Source: Subtercola vilae (GTDB lineage: Bacteria > Actinomycetota > Actinomycetes > Actinomycetales > Microbacteriaceae). From it: 64,000 bases of DNA. The DNA is taken from positions 1 through 64,000 of the forward strand of contig NZ_QYRT01000004.1 in the NCBI RefSeq assembly GCF_004923255.1, read 5' to 3'. Shown piece after piece: positions 42,638-49,788 of this stretch (within the stretch, counting starts at the first letter, position 1; the number at the start of each line of letters is the position of its first letter). Position numbers and translations under genes: made by a program. The notes beneath the pieces are model-generated. The model did not search any database, had not been told where the DNA came from, and worked only from the letters and a program-made list of their open reading frames with translations.

Positions 42638-43422
42638 CCGACAGCACCCTCACGCGACGGGCCGACGACGGCAGCTACGACGGCACCGTCGCCGTGGTCA
42701 CCGGTGGAGCATCCGGTCTCGGCAAAGCCATCGCCGAAGAGCTCTACCGCCGCGGTTCGACCGTGTACTGCCTCGACCTCACACCCGAGCAGGTCAGCGC
42801 GCCCCTCATCGGCGTGCACTGCAACATCGGCGAAACGGCCAGCGTCACGGCGGCCATCGCCGAGGTCGTCGCCAGCGCCCACCAGCTCGACATCGTTGTG
42901 GCGAACGCCGGCATCGGAGCCCAGGGCGACATCGAGGCAAACGACGACGACGAGTGGATGCGCGTGCTCAACATCAACGTCATCGGCTCCGCTCGCACCG
43001 TTCGTGCCGCACTGCCGCACCTGCGCGAGTCGTCGAAGGCCGCCATTGTCTTCACCTCGTCGATCGCAGCCTGGGCCGGGCTGCCCCAACGGGCGCTCTA
43101 CTCCGCCTCGAAGGGGGCCATCTCGGCCCTCACGCTGGCGGTGGCCACCGACTGCCTTCCGCTGGGCATTCGCGTCAATGCCGTCGCACCGGGCACCGCC
43201 GACACCCCATGGGTCGGCCGGCTGCTCGACTCGGCTGCCGACCCCGCGGCAGAACGCGCAGCCCTCGAGAGCCGCCAGCCCACCGGCCGGCTGGTTCAGC
43301 CGAACGAGGTGGCCGAGGCCGTCGCCTACCTGGCCTCCCCCACCTCGCGGAGCACGAACGGCGTCATTCTCGCCGTCGACGGCGGCCTGTACTCGCTGAG
43401 GCCGCGCCCGAATCAGGGGTGA
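42634..43422 (+). CDS. SDR family oxidoreductase (possible 2-keto-3-deoxy acid dehydrogenase)
   Basis: 262 aa. Rossmann motif TGGASGLG (23-30), VANAGIGAQG, catalytic Y156 and K160 in YSASK, and the C-terminal SRSTNGVILAVDGGLYSL. Start GTG overlaps the FAH stop (GTGA), so they are one unit under the FadR-type regulator. The pairing suggests oxidation of a 2-keto-3-deoxy sugar acid; gluconate- or rhamnose-type dehydrogenase is also possible. Confidence 0.87.
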   Translation: MTDSTLTRRADDGSYDGTVAVVTGGASGLGKAIAEELYRRGSTVYCLDLTPEQVSAPLIGVHCNIGETASVTAAIAEVVASAHQLDIVVANAGIGAQGDIEANDDDEWMRVLNINVIGSARTVRAALPHLRESSKAAIVFTSSIAAWAGLPQRALYSASKGAISALTLAVATDCLPLGIRVNAVAPGTADTPWVGRLLDSAADPAAERAALESRQPTGRLVQPNEVAEAVAYLASPTSRSTNGVILAVDGGLYSLRPRPNQG

Positions 43423-43458
43423 GGCAAGCGCTCGAGCCCTCGGCGTCGAATACCCACC

Positions 43459-44106
43459 ATGAACAGACGCGCAGTCGGAGCAGTGCGGCTCCTGGTGGGG
43501 CTCGGCCTGCTGGCCACCATCGTGATTCAGATCGCCGATCGTGTGGTGCACAACGCCTTCGACCCGTGGGAGTACTTCAGCTACTTCACCATCGAAACCA
43601 GTCTGTTCAACATCGTGGTGCTGGTCGTCGGGGGCGTCATGGCGCTGAGGCTCGCCCGCGACACCACGCTGTACACGACCGTGCGCATGGCCACTCTCAC
43701 CTACGCCATCGTCACCGCGGCGGTCTACAACCTGCTGCTGCGTGGGGCTCCCTCGCCCGGCTTCCAGGGGCTCAGCTGGCCCAACGAGATCGTGCACGTC
43801 TGGGTGCCGATCATCATCGTGCTCGACTGGCTACTCTCGCCCGGGCGGCCGGCGCTGCGCTGGCGCACTCTCTGGGTGGTCGTGACCTACCCGATCGCGT
43901 GGGCCGTCTACACGTTCGTTCGCGCTGCCGCGAGTGGCGGCACCATCTACCCGTACCCGTTTCTCAACCCCGCCAACGGCGGCTGGGGCAGCGTCATCGG
44001 CTACATCGTGGGCCTCACCGCATTTCTCGTCGGCCTCGGCGCGCTGGCGGTCGGGTACGGCCGGGGCCGCTCTCGTGCGGCGGAGCGGGCCCGGCTACGG
44101 GCGTGA
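43459..44106 (+). CDS. Pr6Pr family membrane protein
   Basis: 215 aa with six hydrophobic spans. It carries the Pr6Pr/FAR-17a-like signature FSYFTIETSLFNIVVLVVGG and the ending YPYPFLNPANGGWGSV. Function unknown; eukaryotic relatives hydrolyse fatty-acid esters of hydroxy fatty acids using a conserved Thr and His, and TIETS and EIVHVW here are candidates for those residues. It lies 36 bases after the SDR gene on the same strand. Confidence 0.82.
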   Translation: MNRRAVGAVRLLVGLGLLATIVIQIADRVVHNAFDPWEYFSYFTIETSLFNIVVLVVGGVMALRLARDTTLYTTVRMATLTYAIVTAAVYNLLLRGAPSPGFQGLSWPNEIVHVWVPIIIVLDWLLSPGRPALRWRTLWVVVTYPIAWAVYTFVRAAASGGTIYPYPFLNPANGGWGSVIGYIVGLTAFLVGLGALAVGYGRGRSRAAERARLRA

Positions 44107-44123
44107 GTCGCCCCCACTTCGTA

Positions 44124-44990
44124 CTACGGGCGGAAGGCCGTCACGACCGCCGCGATGTCGTCTGACCCGTGCCCGAGCGAACTCGCCCGCCCGAACAGCC
44201 CGGCGAGGGCCTGCAACATCTCGGTCGGAGCCTCGGAGCCCGAACGGGCATCCTGAACCGCCTCGAGCATCAGCCCCAGATCTTTCGCCAGCCCATCTAC
44301 CGCGAACGACGCTGTGAAGTCGTCGTCGATCATCATGCCGCCCTTGAGCTGCGCGTAGGGCGTGTTCGAGGGGCCGCCGTCGATCGCGTGCAGAAAGAGG
44401 GCCGGGTCGACTCCGAGCAGCCGGCACATCTCGACCGACTGCGCCGTGGCCGCGGTCAGCGACGCCACCCACGCGTTGCACGCCAGCTTCAGCGCGCTCG
44501 CACTGCCGGGTGCGTCGCCCACCTCCACCGTCTTCGAGCCGATCGCGTCGAGCACGGGCGCCAGGCTCCGGATGCTCGCCGCCTCCCCCGACACCAGAAC
44601 CACGAGCGTGCCCTCGTCGGCCGGTTTCTTCGTTCCCACCACCGGGGCGTCGACCATGCTCACCCCGTGCTCGGCCGCACGTGCCTGGAGCCGGCCCACC
44701 CCCGCCACCCCCACCGTTGCGCACTGCATCCAGACGGCATCCGGGGCCGTGTTCGCCAGAAACTCGACCGCCACCTCGGTCACGGCGGCTTCGTCGAACA
44801 GCATCGTGAGCACCACGTCGGCCTCACGAACCGCGTCTGACACAGACTCGGCGACCGTCGCGCCGTCGCTCTCGAGGGGTTTCGCCTTCTCGCTGTGGCG
44901 GTTCCAGACCGTCACGTCGATTCCCGCCCGCAGCAGCGAGCGGGCCATTCCGGCGCCCATCGTTCCGGTTCCGAGTAGTGCGACCTTCAT
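44124..44990 (-). CDS. NAD(P)-dependent beta-hydroxyacid dehydrogenase/imine reductase family
   Basis: 288 aa. Rossmann glycines GTGTMG (7-12), the HIBADH substrate motif DAPVVGTKKPADEGTLVV and a catalytic-lysine helix LKLACNAW near residue 170. The family oxidises 3-hydroxyisobutyrate, tartronate semialdehyde or related acids; imine reductases have a similar fold. Convergent with the Pr6Pr gene; no pathway context. Confidence 0.88.
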   Translation of the reverse strand: MKVALLGTGTMGAGMARSLLRAGIDVTVWNRHSEKAKPLESDGATVAESVSDAVREADVVLTMLFDEAAVTEVAVEFLANTAPDAVWMQCATVGVAGVGRLQARAAEHGVSMVDAPVVGTKKPADEGTLVVLVSGEAASIRSLAPVLDAIGSKTVEVGDAPGSASALKLACNAWVASLTAATAQSVEMCRLLGVDPALFLHAIDGGPSNTPYAQLKGGMMIDDDFTASFAVDGLAKDLGLMLEAVQDARSGSEAPTEMLQALAGLFGRASSLGHGSDDIAAVVTAFRP

Positions 44991-45081
44991 GGTGTTCTCC
45001 CTGTTGTTCGGTTGTTCGGTTGTTCGTCATGCTTCTCGCCGGGCTTCGCCGGCACCGCTGGTCACGCCTTCGCGCTGCCGG

Positions 45082-45519
45082 TCACGCCGTAGCGCTGCCG
45101 ATCACACTGTCGGGTACCTCCCGCAGAAAGATGTCTGCCGTCTTCGGGCCCACACCCTTCCGCTCCAACATCGTCGCTTTCAGCTCCGCCCGCGACCCGG
45201 CCCGCTTCACCAGCTGGCTCACTGACCCGTGCTCGGACTTCACCCGGTGCATCACCTCGTGCAACTCATCTGTCATCACGTAGTCGATGCGCGCGTAGTG
45301 CCCCTCATCGAGCAGCGCCCGCAGCCCCTCGCGGTCGTACTCCGCGAACCGCCCCGGGCTCGTCAGCCCGTGCTTCACCAGCACCCGCCACGTCGCGGCC
45401 GACACCTCCTGCTGCACCGGCCGCCCAAACAGCAGGCTCGCCAGAAACCACCCGTACAGGTCTTTCGCCCGTCCCGAATCCGGTTTCAACCCCAAATCGC
45501 CTGCCGTCATGTTCGCCAC
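45082..45519 (-). CDS. HhH-motif protein (endonuclease III-like fragment family)
   Basis: 145 aa from the GTG. The C-terminal ERKGVGPKTADIFLREVPD is a helix-hairpin-helix similar to the HhH-GPD glycosylases, but there is no iron-sulfur cluster or clear catalytic Lys/Asp, so glycosylase activity is doubtful. The GTG at 45519 is preceded by AGGAGG five bases away, a very strong ribosome site. An in-frame ATG 18 codons upstream (45573) would place that site inside the gene as Glu-Glu-Glu, so the shorter form is preferred. Confidence 0.7.
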   Translation of the reverse strand: MANMTAGDLGLKPDSGRAKDLYGWFLASLLFGRPVQQEVSAATWRVLVKHGLTSPGRFAEYDREGLRALLDEGHYARIDYVMTDELHEVMHRVKSEHGSVSQLVKRAGSRAELKATMLERKGVGPKTADIFLREVPDSVIGSATA

Positions 45520-45725
45520 TGCGGCCTCCTCTTCGTCACATTGCTCTCTCAATCGAGTCAACGCTTTCTTCACCGACCTCGTCTACCGCTTGACTCGCAA
45601 CTGTCGGGCTGTTGTTGCGCTCATACCAGAACTTCGGATGCTCGATCGCGCACCACGTTCGTTGTCTCCGGTGTGCGAGATGAAGACCTCGTCTCCCTGA
45701 AAACACTGGCCTCCAGGGGCAAACG

Positions 45726-46091
45726 CTAGTCGGCGGGCCTGACGAGGCAGAACGGGTGGCCAGCGGGGTCGAGGTACGCGCGAAACGTCGTGTCGCCGGC
45801 ACCGGTGAGCGTAGCGCCAATGGCGAGAACCTGTTGCTCGCCCACGTCGAGGTCGTCGACCTTCACGTCGAGGTGTAACTGCTGCGGAACATCCTGACCC
45901 GGCCACTGGGGCGCCCGATACCCGTCGGCCCGCTGAAAGGCGAGGAACGGCCGAGCGTCACCGGGCGGCACGATCTCGCACCAGTCGGCGTCGCGCGACA
46001 CCGTCTGCATTCCGAGCAGCTCGGCGTAGAAGTCGGCCAGGCGCTCGGGGTCGGGGCAGTCGACAACAACAACGTCCAGTGTTCCGATCAT
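45726..46091 (-). CDS. VOC family (glyoxalase/bleomycin resistance-like) protein
   Basis: 121 aa paired beta-alpha-beta-beta-beta fold: VVVDCPDPERLADFYAELLG, WCEIVPPGDARPFLAFQRAD, then LHLDVKVDDLDVGEQQVLAI and the ending DPAGHPFCLVRP. Metal-ligand candidates are in the QQLHLDV strand. Function unknown; members include dioxygenases, isomerases and sequestration proteins. Confidence 0.88.
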   Translation of the reverse strand: MIGTLDVVVVDCPDPERLADFYAELLGMQTVSRDADWCEIVPPGDARPFLAFQRADGYRAPQWPGQDVPQQLHLDVKVDDLDVGEQQVLAIGATLTGAGDTTFRAYLDPAGHPFCLVRPAD

Positions 46092-46143
46092 GCCAAAAAG
46101 CTAGGGCTTCGGCGGGCGGGATGCAAGCGGGTAACTTTGAAGG

Positions 46144-46500
46144 ATGCCCGGCCGATGGTTTCGACGAAGCACGCCACCCGCGAGCGTGCCCGAATACTGC
46201 GCCACGATCGTCCTGTACCAAGCCATCTCGAAGCTCGACGCCCTGGCCGTGATCTCGCTGGCCGTCGACGCGCCGGTCGAGAACGCGAAGCTCGGCATGC
46301 CGAGAATCGCCCTGGCCGACGGCGCGTGGGTCGAGGTCGAGCTGCCGAAGTTCGGCGAACCGCCGCCGCTCGCCCTCGACGTGTACAGCACAGTGAGCAC
46401 CGACCAGGCTCGGCTTCAGGCCCTGACACTCATTGCAGCGCTGCGGCGGCAGACGGCTTGGGATCTTCGCCCCGACTTCGGCGCGCACGACGACGACTGA
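46144..46500 (+). CDS. Conserved actinobacterial hypothetical protein
   Basis: 118 aa, not recognised. Two strand-rich halves: YCATIVLYQAISKLDALAVI and GAWVEVELPKFGEPPPLALD. The C-terminus is acidic (AHDDD). No signal peptide. Strong third-position G/C bias supports coding. It lies 90 bases before the RNase HI gene on the same strand. Confidence 0.6.
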   Translation: MPGRWFRRSTPPASVPEYCATIVLYQAISKLDALAVISLAVDAPVENAKLGMPRIALADGAWVEVELPKFGEPPPLALDVYSTVSTDQARLQALTLIAALRRQTAWDLRPDFGAHDDD

Positions 46501-46590
46501 GGCGCCGAAGCACTGGCGCATGCGGCAGACGCACTGCCGCACGGGCACCCGAATCAGAGCACTCGGCCCGGCACCGGTACCCTTGGGGCA

Positions 46591-47184
46591 ATGACTATCA
46601 CCGCATCAGCCGACGGTTCTGCCCTCGGCAACCCCGGGCCCGCCGGCTGGGCCTGGTACATCGACGACTCGACCTGGGGCGCCGGCGGCTGGCCGCACGG
46701 CACGAACAACATGGGCGAACTGAAGGCAGTGCTCGAGCTGTTTCGCGCCACCGCACACGTCGACGACGACCTGCACATTCTCTGCGACAGCCAGTATGTG
46801 ATCAACACGATCACCAAGTGGATGCCCGGCTGGAAGCGCAAGGGGTGGCGAAAGGGTGACGGCAAACCGGTCATGAACCTCGACCTGATCAAAGAGATCG
46901 ACGACGCCATCGTGGGCCGTCGCTACCGCTTCGAGTGGGTCAAGGGCCACGTCGGTCACACCCTGAACGAGGCAGCGGATGTTCGTGCCCGCGGTGCCGC
47001 GGAAGCCTACGCCAAGGGCCGCACCCCCGACACTGGCCCAGGCTACCCGGGAGGCGCCCCGCGCATCGACGGTTCCGCGGCTTCCGCGTCTTCTGAAGCA
47101 GCCCCGGCCACACTGGCGGCGCGACCGGTGTCTGCACCACAGGCATCAGCCAGCCAGAGGCCAGCACACGACACTCTCTTCTAA
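46591..47184 (+). CDS. rnhA: Ribonuclease HI with low-complexity tail
   Basis: 197 aa. Cleaves RNA in RNA-DNA hybrids. All four carboxylates are present: D8 (SADGS), E43 (MGELKA), D66 (CDSQY) and D130 (EAADVRA), with the assisting H123. The basic WKRKGWRKGDGKP loop near 81-93 is the substrate handle. Residues 145-197 are an Ala/Ser/Pro-rich tail not needed for catalysis. Its stop overlaps the convergent TetR gene by 4 bases. Confidence 0.95.
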   Translation: MTITASADGSALGNPGPAGWAWYIDDSTWGAGGWPHGTNNMGELKAVLELFRATAHVDDDLHILCDSQYVINTITKWMPGWKRKGWRKGDGKPVMNLDLIKEIDDAIVGRRYRFEWVKGHVGHTLNEAADVRARGAAEAYAKGRTPDTGPGYPGGAPRIDGSAASASSEAAPATLAARPVSAPQASASQRPAHDTLF

Positions 47185-47837
47185 GCCCGCTCGGCGCCTC
47201 TTCGCAGCCCCGCGAGGAGCAGCTGCACGAGGCGACGCGCGTCGTAGCCGGGGTCGTGCTCGGCTCCCGCGCAGAGGTTCCCGATGCCGCGCATCAGCTG
47301 ATACGCGGTGACGCCAGGCTGGCTCTCGCCGGCGGCGACCGACGCCGAGAGCAGGTCGGCGCAGACCGGCACGAGCCTGTCGATGAAGTACGCGTGCAGA
47401 GAGTCGAAACCGTCGCGATCTGATCGCAGCGCAGCCGCGAGCCCGTGCTTTGTCACGAGAAAGTCGACGAAGAGGTCGACCCACCGGGCGAGCGCCTCGG
47501 AGGGCGACCCGCACGACGCGAGCAGAGCCGGCCCGGCCTCAGCGCAGGCTTCGACCTGGTGCCGGTACACGGCCACGACGAGGTCAGCGCGGGTGGGGAA
47601 GTGCCGGTAGATCGTTCCGACACCCACCCCGGCCGCCGCCGCAATCTCGCGTACGGGCGCATCGACGCCCGCGCTCACGAACACCGAGGCTGCGGCGTCG
47701 AGCAGGGTCTGCTCGTTGCGTCGCGCATCGGCACGCCTCGACCGCGCGGGCAGCGCGGGCAGCGGCGCCGGGGCGTGCGTCGGCAGCACCGACGCCAGCT
47801 GCTCTGACGCCACCCCACCCTCGTCGTCAACTGTCAT
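47181..47837 (-). CDS. TetR family regulator
   Basis: 218 aa. Helix-turn-helix at residues 43-89 (LLDAAASVFVSAGVDAPVRE, then IAAAAGVGVGTIYRHFPTRA), a helical ligand domain behind it, and a roughly 35-residue unstructured N-terminus. Start MTVDDEGG with GAAGGG upstream. Two inverted repeats in its promoter region suggest autoregulation. The SDR gene 190 bases away on the same strand may be a target, or the targets lie elsewhere. Confidence 0.9.
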   Translation of the reverse strand: MTVDDEGGVASEQLASVLPTHAPAPLPALPARSRRADARRNEQTLLDAAASVFVSAGVDAPVREIAAAAGVGVGTIYRHFPTRADLVVAVYRHQVEACAEAGPALLASCGSPSEALARWVDLFVDFLVTKHGLAAALRSDRDGFDSLHAYFIDRLVPVCADLLSASVAAGESQPGVTAYQLMRGIGNLCAGAEHDPGYDARRLVQLLLAGLRRGAERA

Positions 47838-47868
47838 GGCTGGCCCTTCACGTAAAGCCGATTGCACC

Positions 47869-47885
47869 ACGGAATCACGTTCCGT
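47869..47885. promoter_or_regulatory. Operator-like inverted repeat 1 upstream of tetR
   Basis: ACGGAA-N5-TTCCGT, a 17-bp inverted repeat 31 bases upstream of the TetR start. It shares the core CGGA..TCA..TTCCG with a second copy just further upstream. Confidence 0.6.
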
Positions 47886-47894
47886 ATCGTCACT

Positions 47895-47913
47895 AGCGGA
47901 TCATGGTTCCGCT
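47895..47913. promoter_or_regulatory. Operator-like inverted repeat 2 upstream of tetR
   Basis: AGCGGA-N7-TCCGCT, a 19-bp inverted repeat with core similar to the neighbouring repeat. Two tandem sites of this spacing are typical of cooperative TetR binding. Confidence 0.55.
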
Positions 47914-48026
47914 TGTACATGATCGCACACCCGGCGCGCGAGCGCGAAAACGCGAAAGTGCGGTAGCCACCCGCGTCAGGCAGAGCGCGGGCGGCACAAT
48001 CGTCGCCTCCTGCGCCTCACCACCGC

Positions 48027-48806
48027 TCAGAAGCGCGCGACACCCGCCCGGTCCATGAACGTGCCCGTCGGGCCGGCTCCCCCGCGTGTCGCCAGGTCGA
48101 CAACCGCGTCGGTGCCCTCTTCGACTGTCTGCAGACCGTTGTTTCCGTTCAGATCGGTCGCCGTGTAGCCCGGGTCTGCCGCATTGATGCGCATCTCGGG
48201 GAACGCCTTTGCGTACTGCACCGTCAGCATCGTCACGGCCGACTTCGACGACTGGTACAGCGGAGCGATGATGTTCGACTCGAGCCGCTGCGGGTCGAGC
48301 ACGGCGTCGAACGACCCCATGCCGCTCGACACGTTGACAATCGTGGGGGCATCGGATGCCCGCAGCAGCGGCAGCATTGCATGCGTAACCCGCACAATAC
48401 TCACCACATTGGTGCCGAACACCAGCTCGGCGTCGGCCGCCGTCAGCTCGTCGATCGCGCGGCGCGGGCCCGTGATGCCAGCGTTGTTCACGAGCACGTC
48501 GAGCCCACCTGCCGCCCCGATGGTCTCGGCGGCCGCAGCCACCGACGCGTCGCTCGTCACATCGAGCTGCACGAACCGGCCGCCCAGCGCCTCGGCCGCG
48601 GCCCGGCCGCGCGCCTCGTCGCGAGCGCCCATCCAGACGGTGTGCCCCGCCGCGATGAGGCGGCGTGCGGTTTCGTAGCCGAGGCCCTTGTTGGCCCCGG
48701 TGATCAGTGTGGTCGGGTGCTGCGCTGTGGTCGGGCCGGGTGTTGTGGTCGCGCCGCGTGCTGTGGTCGCGTTCGGCACTGCCGCCGCGTCAGGTGTTGT
48801 AGTCAT
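48027..48806 (-). CDS. SDR family oxidoreductase
   Basis: 259 aa. TGANKGLGYETARRL, then VLVNNAG, INVSSGMG-type Ser, and YQSSKSAV with the catalytic Tyr and Lys. The first about 33 residues are Thr/Ala/Pro-rich (a repetitive TTxGxTT pattern) and precede the first strand; no other start codon is available closer to the Rossmann fold, so the extension is kept. Divergent from an MmyB-type regulator with 101 bases between starts, a common regulator-target pair. Substrate unknown. Confidence 0.87.
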   Translation of the reverse strand: MTTTPDAAAVPNATTARGATTTPGPTTAQHPTTLITGANKGLGYETARRLIAAGHTVWMGARDEARGRAAAEALGGRFVQLDVTSDASVAAAAETIGAAGGLDVLVNNAGITGPRRAIDELTAADAELVFGTNVVSIVRVTHAMLPLLRASDAPTIVNVSSGMGSFDAVLDPQRLESNIIAPLYQSSKSAVTMLTVQYAKAFPEMRINAADPGYTATDLNGNNGLQTVEEGTDAVVDLATRGGAGPTGTFMDRAGVARF

Positions 48807-48907
48807 GGCTCGAGTCTGCTGCCCGCAGGCCGCAGTGTCGTGGCCCGGCCGAACAGGAGGACTCGCGGTACCACCCAGAATGGGCCCCACGCTGGCAGAC
48901 TGGGCAG

Positions 48908-49777
48908 ATGCAGGATGCTCAGCACGGCGATCTCGCGGCCCTCCTCCGCTCCTGGCGCGATCGTCTCTCGCCGATCGACGTGGGGCTGCCCGCGGGCGAC
49001 TCCCGCCGGGCATCCGGTCTGCGACGGGAAGAACTCGCCGCGCTGGCAGGATTGAGCGTCGACTACGTGGTTCGCCTCGAGCAGGGCCGCGCCCGCCGCC
49101 CGTCGGCGCAGGTCGCCGCCTCTCTCGCCCGGGCCCTGCAGCTGAGCGACACCGAGCGCGACCACCTCTTCGTGGTGGCGGGGCTGCTGCCGCCGTCGCC
49201 GCGTGAGGTTCCGTCGCACATTCCGCCCGGGGTGCAGCGCCTGGTGGCGCGGCTGGGCGAATCACCGCTGGCCGTATTCACGGCCTCGTGGGACCTCATC
49301 ACCTGGAGCCCGCTCTGGGCGGCGCTGCTCGGCGAACCCGTGAGGCCCGCTGGCGGCGGGCGGCCGAACCTGATTCGCTCGCTGTTCACGGGCGCCGCCC
49401 TGCACGACGGCGAGGCAGCGATCGTGAGCCGGTCGGGCAGCGTCGATGCGTTCGGAGCGTCTCTCGTGGCAGATCTCCGCCGGGTGCACGGCCAGTACCC
49501 CGATGACCGCGGGGTCGACGCGCTCGTCACCGAGCTGACAGCAGCGAACGACACCTTTCGGGAGCTCTGGCAGAGCGGGGCGGTTGGCGAACACCAGTCA
49601 GAACGAAAAGTGGTGCACAGCGCGCTCGTCGGCGATGTAGAACTCGACTGCGATGTGTTCAGCGTGGCCGGAACCGACCTGCGCATCGTCGCGTACACCG
49701 CCGCGACCGGCTCGGAAGCTGCGGCGCAACTCGACTTCCTGCGCGTGTCGGCGGTGGCCGCACTGCCGGTGGCCTGA
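48908..49777 (+). CDS. Helix-turn-helix regulator with MmyB-like ligand domain
   Basis: 289 aa. Xre-type HTH at residues 10-80 (RRASGLRREELAALAGLSVD, then YVVRLEQGRARRPS) followed by the MmyB-like C-terminal domain (LGESPLAVFTASWDLITWSP, FRELWQSGAVGEHQSERKVV). It probably controls the divergent SDR gene. Ligand is likely small and hydrophobic, unidentified. Confidence 0.88.
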   Translation: MQDAQHGDLAALLRSWRDRLSPIDVGLPAGDSRRASGLRREELAALAGLSVDYVVRLEQGRARRPSAQVAASLARALQLSDTERDHLFVVAGLLPPSPREVPSHIPPGVQRLVARLGESPLAVFTASWDLITWSPLWAALLGEPVRPAGGGRPNLIRSLFTGAALHDGEAAIVSRSGSVDAFGASLVADLRRVHGQYPDDRGVDALVTELTAANDTFRELWQSGAVGEHQSERKVVHSALVGDVELDCDVFSVAGTDLRIVAYTAATGSEAAAQLDFLRVSAVAALPVA

Positions 49778-49788
49778 GCCACTCGGCC

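Noticed and set aside
45520-45725. Possible gene remnant between the HhH protein and VOC genes
   Set aside because: The 206-base stretch has somewhat lower GC and weakly protein-like frames on both strands, but nothing recognisable.
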